Source of the DNA: an uncultured Lachnospiraceae bacterium
Lineage (GTDB): Bacteria > Bacillota > Clostridia > Lachnospirales > Lachnospiraceae
Direction: 5' to 3'
Assembly: GCA_902775555.1 (NCBI GenBank)
Contig: CACYMQ010000005.1
Location: 62,001 to 126,000, forward strand
Length of the DNA: 64,000 bases
The notes under the pieces are model-generated. The model saw nothing but the letters and a program-made list of their open reading frames with translations, searched no databases and was not told where the DNA came from. The position numbers and the translations under genes are program-made. Of this stretch, positions 61,644 to 64,000 are shown in pieces (position 1 is the stretch's first letter; the number at the start of each line of letters is the position of its first letter).

Positions 61644-62363
61644 TTGCAATCAATCGGAAGAACGGACACGGGGAAGAGACGGGATAATAATCAGGACAAC
61701 ATCTTTGTCAGTGACAGTCCGGTCGGACCCCTTCCAAATCTTTATATTGTAGCCGATGGTATGGGAGGCCATGCTGCCGGCGATTTTGCATCCAGATACG
61801 CGATTCAGATCGTTGTGGATTTTATCAAAAAATCCACGATCAAGAATCCGATATCTGTTCTTCGTCGTGCTATGATCTTTGCCAACAATGAAGTATATAA
61901 GGAAGCTGAGAAGGATACAGCCAAGGGTGGTATGGGAACCACCATGGTTGCCTGCGTGATCGATAAGAAGGAACTGTACTGTGGAAATATCGGAGACAGC
62001 AGACTCTATCTGATCAATGATGAGATCCGTCAGATCACGATGGATCACTCCCTGGTGGAAGAACTGATCCGTAACGGACAGCTCGAACGGAACAAGGGAA
62101 GGAATCATCCGGAAAAGAATATCATCACACGGGCTATGGGATCACGCAACGAGGCAGTGCCGGATTTCTTTGAGATCTCGCTTTCCGAGGGGGATCGGAT
62201 CCTCATGTGTTCGGACGGATTGTCCAACATGGTGGAGAATGATGAGCTTCGGGACATCGTGAGGGAGAATGAAGATCTGGACACGGTTGCGGATGCCCTG
62301 ATCGAAAGAGCAAATTACTATGGAGGAAATGATAATATTTCCGCAGTTGTAATAGCAGTTTAG
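61644..62363 (+). CDS. prpC: PP2C-type serine/threonine phosphatase PrpC/Stp
   Basis: A 239-residue phosphatase that opposes PknB. Metal-binding motifs DNNQDNIFV, VADGMGGHAAGDFAS, GNIGDSRLYLI, SDGLSNMVE and GGNDNISAVVI are all present. The start is TTG at 61644, 8 bases after AAGGAG; no in-frame ATG occurs before the essential DNNQDN motif, so the rare start is real. It lies 5 bases after rlmN and 12 before pknB. Confidence 0.94.
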   Translation: MQSIGRTDTGKRRDNNQDNIFVSDSPVGPLPNLYIVADGMGGHAAGDFASRYAIQIVVDFIKKSTIKNPISVLRRAMIFANNEVYKEAEKDTAKGGMGTTMVACVIDKKELYCGNIGDSRLYLINDEIRQITMDHSLVEELIRNGQLERNKGRNHPEKNIITRAMGSRNEAVPDFFEISLSEGDRILMCSDGLSNMVENDELRDIVRENEDLDTVADALIERANYYGGNDNISAVVIAV

Positions 62364-62375
62364 GGAGAGAAAGAA

Positions 62376-64000
62376 ATGTTGAAGACAGGAACCATTCTGG
62401 ATGAGAGGTATGAGATCCTTGACGTGGTGGGTGCCGGTGGTATGTCTACCGTGTATCGTGCGGTGGATCACAGACTGAAGCGGCATGTGGCCGTGAAGGT
62501 ACTGAAGACGGAGTATTCAAATGATGCGAATTTTGTATCGAAATTCCGTGTGGAAGCACAGGCATCGGCAGGTCTTACACATCCGAACATCGTAAGTGTT
62601 TTCGATGTATGTGAGGATAACGGAAGATATTTTATTGTTATGGAGCTGGTGGAAGGTATCACTCTGAAGGAGTATATCAACCTGAACGGACGACTGACCA
62701 TGGACCAGGCTCTGGATTTCTCGATCCAGATCGCATCGGGTCTTGAAGCTGCACACGAGCACCATGTGATCCACAGGGATATCAAGCCCCAGAATATCAT
62801 TGTATCCAAGAACGGGAATCTGAAGGTGACGGATTTCGGTATCGCAAAGGCTGCCACATCCAATACCATGTCCACGGCGGGAATGGGATCGGTGCATTAC
62901 ATTTCCCCGGAACAGGCGCGCGGCGGATACAGTGATGAGAGAAGTGATATCTATTCTCTGGGTATCACCATGTACGAGATGGTTACCGGACGTGTGCCCT
63001 TTGAGGGAGATACAAATGTTGCCATCGCGCTGATGCATATCCAAAATGAGATCATCCCGCCCTGCGAGATGTATCCGGATATCTACTCCAGTTTCGAGAA
63101 GATCATCATGAAGGCGACCCAGAAGAAACCGGAGCGCCGGTATCTTACCGCAGCGGCACTGATCGCCGATCTGAAGAGGGTCAAGGCAAACCCGAATATA
63201 GATATCATCGTGGCACCGGCGGGAGCGCCTACCGGTCCTACGCAGCAGTTCTCGACCAGTGATTTCCAGAAGATCAAAACGGGAGCGGAGCTGCCGCCTG
63301 TCCGTCCGGGTGTGACCTCTGCAGCCACACCGGACCGTGAACGTCTGAATCAGCTGATCAACGAAGCAGAGGATGACGATTACGGCTATGGATATGAAGA
63401 GGAGGTGCAGACTCCTCCGGTACGTCGTCAGAGCATCAAGAAGGTTTCTGATGATGACGATGATTATTATGATTACAATGAGCCTCCCAAGGAAGAGGAG
63501 GAGGATGTGGATCCGAAGCTGGCAAAGGCGGTAATGATCGGCGGTATCGCAGCCGCAGTGATCATAGCGGTCATCGTGCTCATCGTGATCGGTAACATCA
63601 TGGGCTGGTTTAAGTTCGGAAAGAGCGATGAAACCACGGCAACCACGGAGAAAATGTCAACGATAGCCACGACAGAGACCCAGGAGGTTGTCCGGGAGAT
63701 GATCGATGTAGTGGGCCTTACACAGCGTGCTGCAGAGAAGTCCCTGAAGGATGCAGGTTTCAGCAATATCAAGGTTGAAACGAAGAATGATGATAAGGTC
63801 ATGGTGGAATATGTCATTTCCCAGAACTATAAAAAGGGCGACAAGCTGCCGGAGTCTACCGAGATCGTGATCACGGTTTCTCTCGGGGCGGAGGAAGCCA
63901 CTGTACCGGATGTATCCACTTATACGGATGAACAGGCGACGAAGGTCCTGAATGAAGCAGGCTTCGAGGTCCTTCATTCCTATGAGTACAATGAGGATGT
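62376..64000 (+). CDS. pknB: PASTA-domain serine/threonine kinase PknB (runs off right edge)
   Basis: The first 541 residues of a transmembrane kinase, open to the window end. Kinase domain: the Gly-loop GAGGMSTVYRA, catalytic Lys 41 in HVAVKVLK, VIHRDIKPQN and DFGIAKA, and the activation Thr/Ser region NTMSTAGMGSVHYISPEQAR. An acidic juxtamembrane stretch (DDDDDYYDY) precedes the helix near 390-412. Two PASTA domains start outside at about 432 and 505; more may follow. These bind peptidoglycan or lipid II. PrpC, the cognate phosphatase, is encoded directly upstream. Confidence 0.95.
   Translation, partial: MLKTGTILDERYEILDVVGAGGMSTVYRAVDHRLKRHVAVKVLKTEYSNDANFVSKFRVEAQASAGLTHPNIVSVFDVCEDNGRYFIVMELVEGITLKEYINLNGRLTMDQALDFSIQIASGLEAAHEHHVIHRDIKPQNIIVSKNGNLKVTDFGIAKAATSNTMSTAGMGSVHYISPEQARGGYSDERSDIYSLGITMYEMVTGRVPFEGDTNVAIALMHIQNEIIPPCEMYPDIYSSFEKIIMKATQKKPERRYLTAAALIADLKRVKANPNIDIIVAPAGAPTGPTQQFSTSDFQKIKTGAELPPVRPGVTSAATPDRERLNQLINEAEDDDYGYGYEEEVQTPPVRRQSIKKVSDDDDDYYDYNEPPKEEEEDVDPKLAKAVMIGGIAAAVIIAVIVLIVIGNIMGWFKFGKSDETTATTEKMSTIATTETQEVVREMIDVVGLTQRAAEKSLKDAGFSNIKVETKNDDKVMVEYVISQNYKKGDKLPESTEIVITVSLGAEEATVPDVSTYTDEQATKVLNEAGFEVLHSYEYNED

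Noticed and set aside
1-64000. tRNA, rRNA, T-box or known riboswitch
   Set aside because: No cloverleaf with conserved tRNA arms and no recognisable riboswitch core was found in the intergenic regions by eye; a covariance-model scan could not be run.

Overview
The window looks like a chromosomal segment of a Gram-positive Clostridia member, most likely Lachnospiraceae, with roughly even GC. Supporting signs are strong AGGAGG-type ribosome sites, sigma-A promoters, FabK rather than FabI as enoyl reductase, a CIRCE element in front of clpB, and the Firmicutes gene order yicC-gmk-rpoZ-priA-def-fmt-rsmB-rlmN-prpC-pknB. No phage, insertion sequence, CRISPR array, tRNA or rRNA was seen.

Layout. 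1-12.1 kb: a divergent regulatory region separates an acyl-CoA synthetase/ketosynthase pair (minus) from a long plus-strand fatty-acid operon, acpP-accD-accA-fabK-fabD-fabG-fabF-fabZ. The operon runs on without an obvious stop into a MarR-type regulator, a small alarmone synthetase and an OmpR/histidine-kinase pair. 12.3-19.6 kb: an AraC regulator, a second small alarmone synthetase, then envelope genes: a DUF218/SanA-like protein, a secreted wall-binding transglutaminase-like protein, an MBOAT acyltransferase with its DHHW/AlgX-like partner, and a G5/DUF348 lipoprotein. 19.6-28 kb: a Nudix hydrolase, two overlapping zinc-ribbon membrane proteins, and an FtsX-type ABC transporter with its own two-component system. 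28-36.2 kb: cvpA (minus), CIRCE-clpB, a rhodanese lipoprotein, and a second ABC transporter whose permease carries a long periplasm-side coiled coil. 36.4-46 kb: a PaaK-like ligase, a VWA lipoprotein (minus), a membrane spermidine-synthase-like protein, nnrE-nnrD, alr, a CBS protein and yebC. 46-46.3 kb: an intergenic stretch built almost entirely from hairpins and a 37-bp tandem repeat. 46.3-50.5 kb: a MurE-type ligase and a broken ATP-grasp ligase (minus) face an aspartate/glutamate racemase and a cytidylate-kinase-like protein (plus). 50.6-64 kb: glgA, rqcH, then the housekeeping operon yicC to pknB, which runs off the right edge.

The points most worth a second look are: the joining of fatty-acid synthesis, a MarR regulator, an alarmone synthetase and a two-component system in one apparent transcription unit; two related operator-like dyads in the divergent region at 2.1-2.4 kb; the MurE / ATP-grasp / racemase trio, which resembles a D-aspartate cross-bridge module but has a doubly damaged ligase; and the multibranched hairpin element plus tandem repeat between yebC and murE. 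Functional names rest on motifs read by eye; no database search was run.
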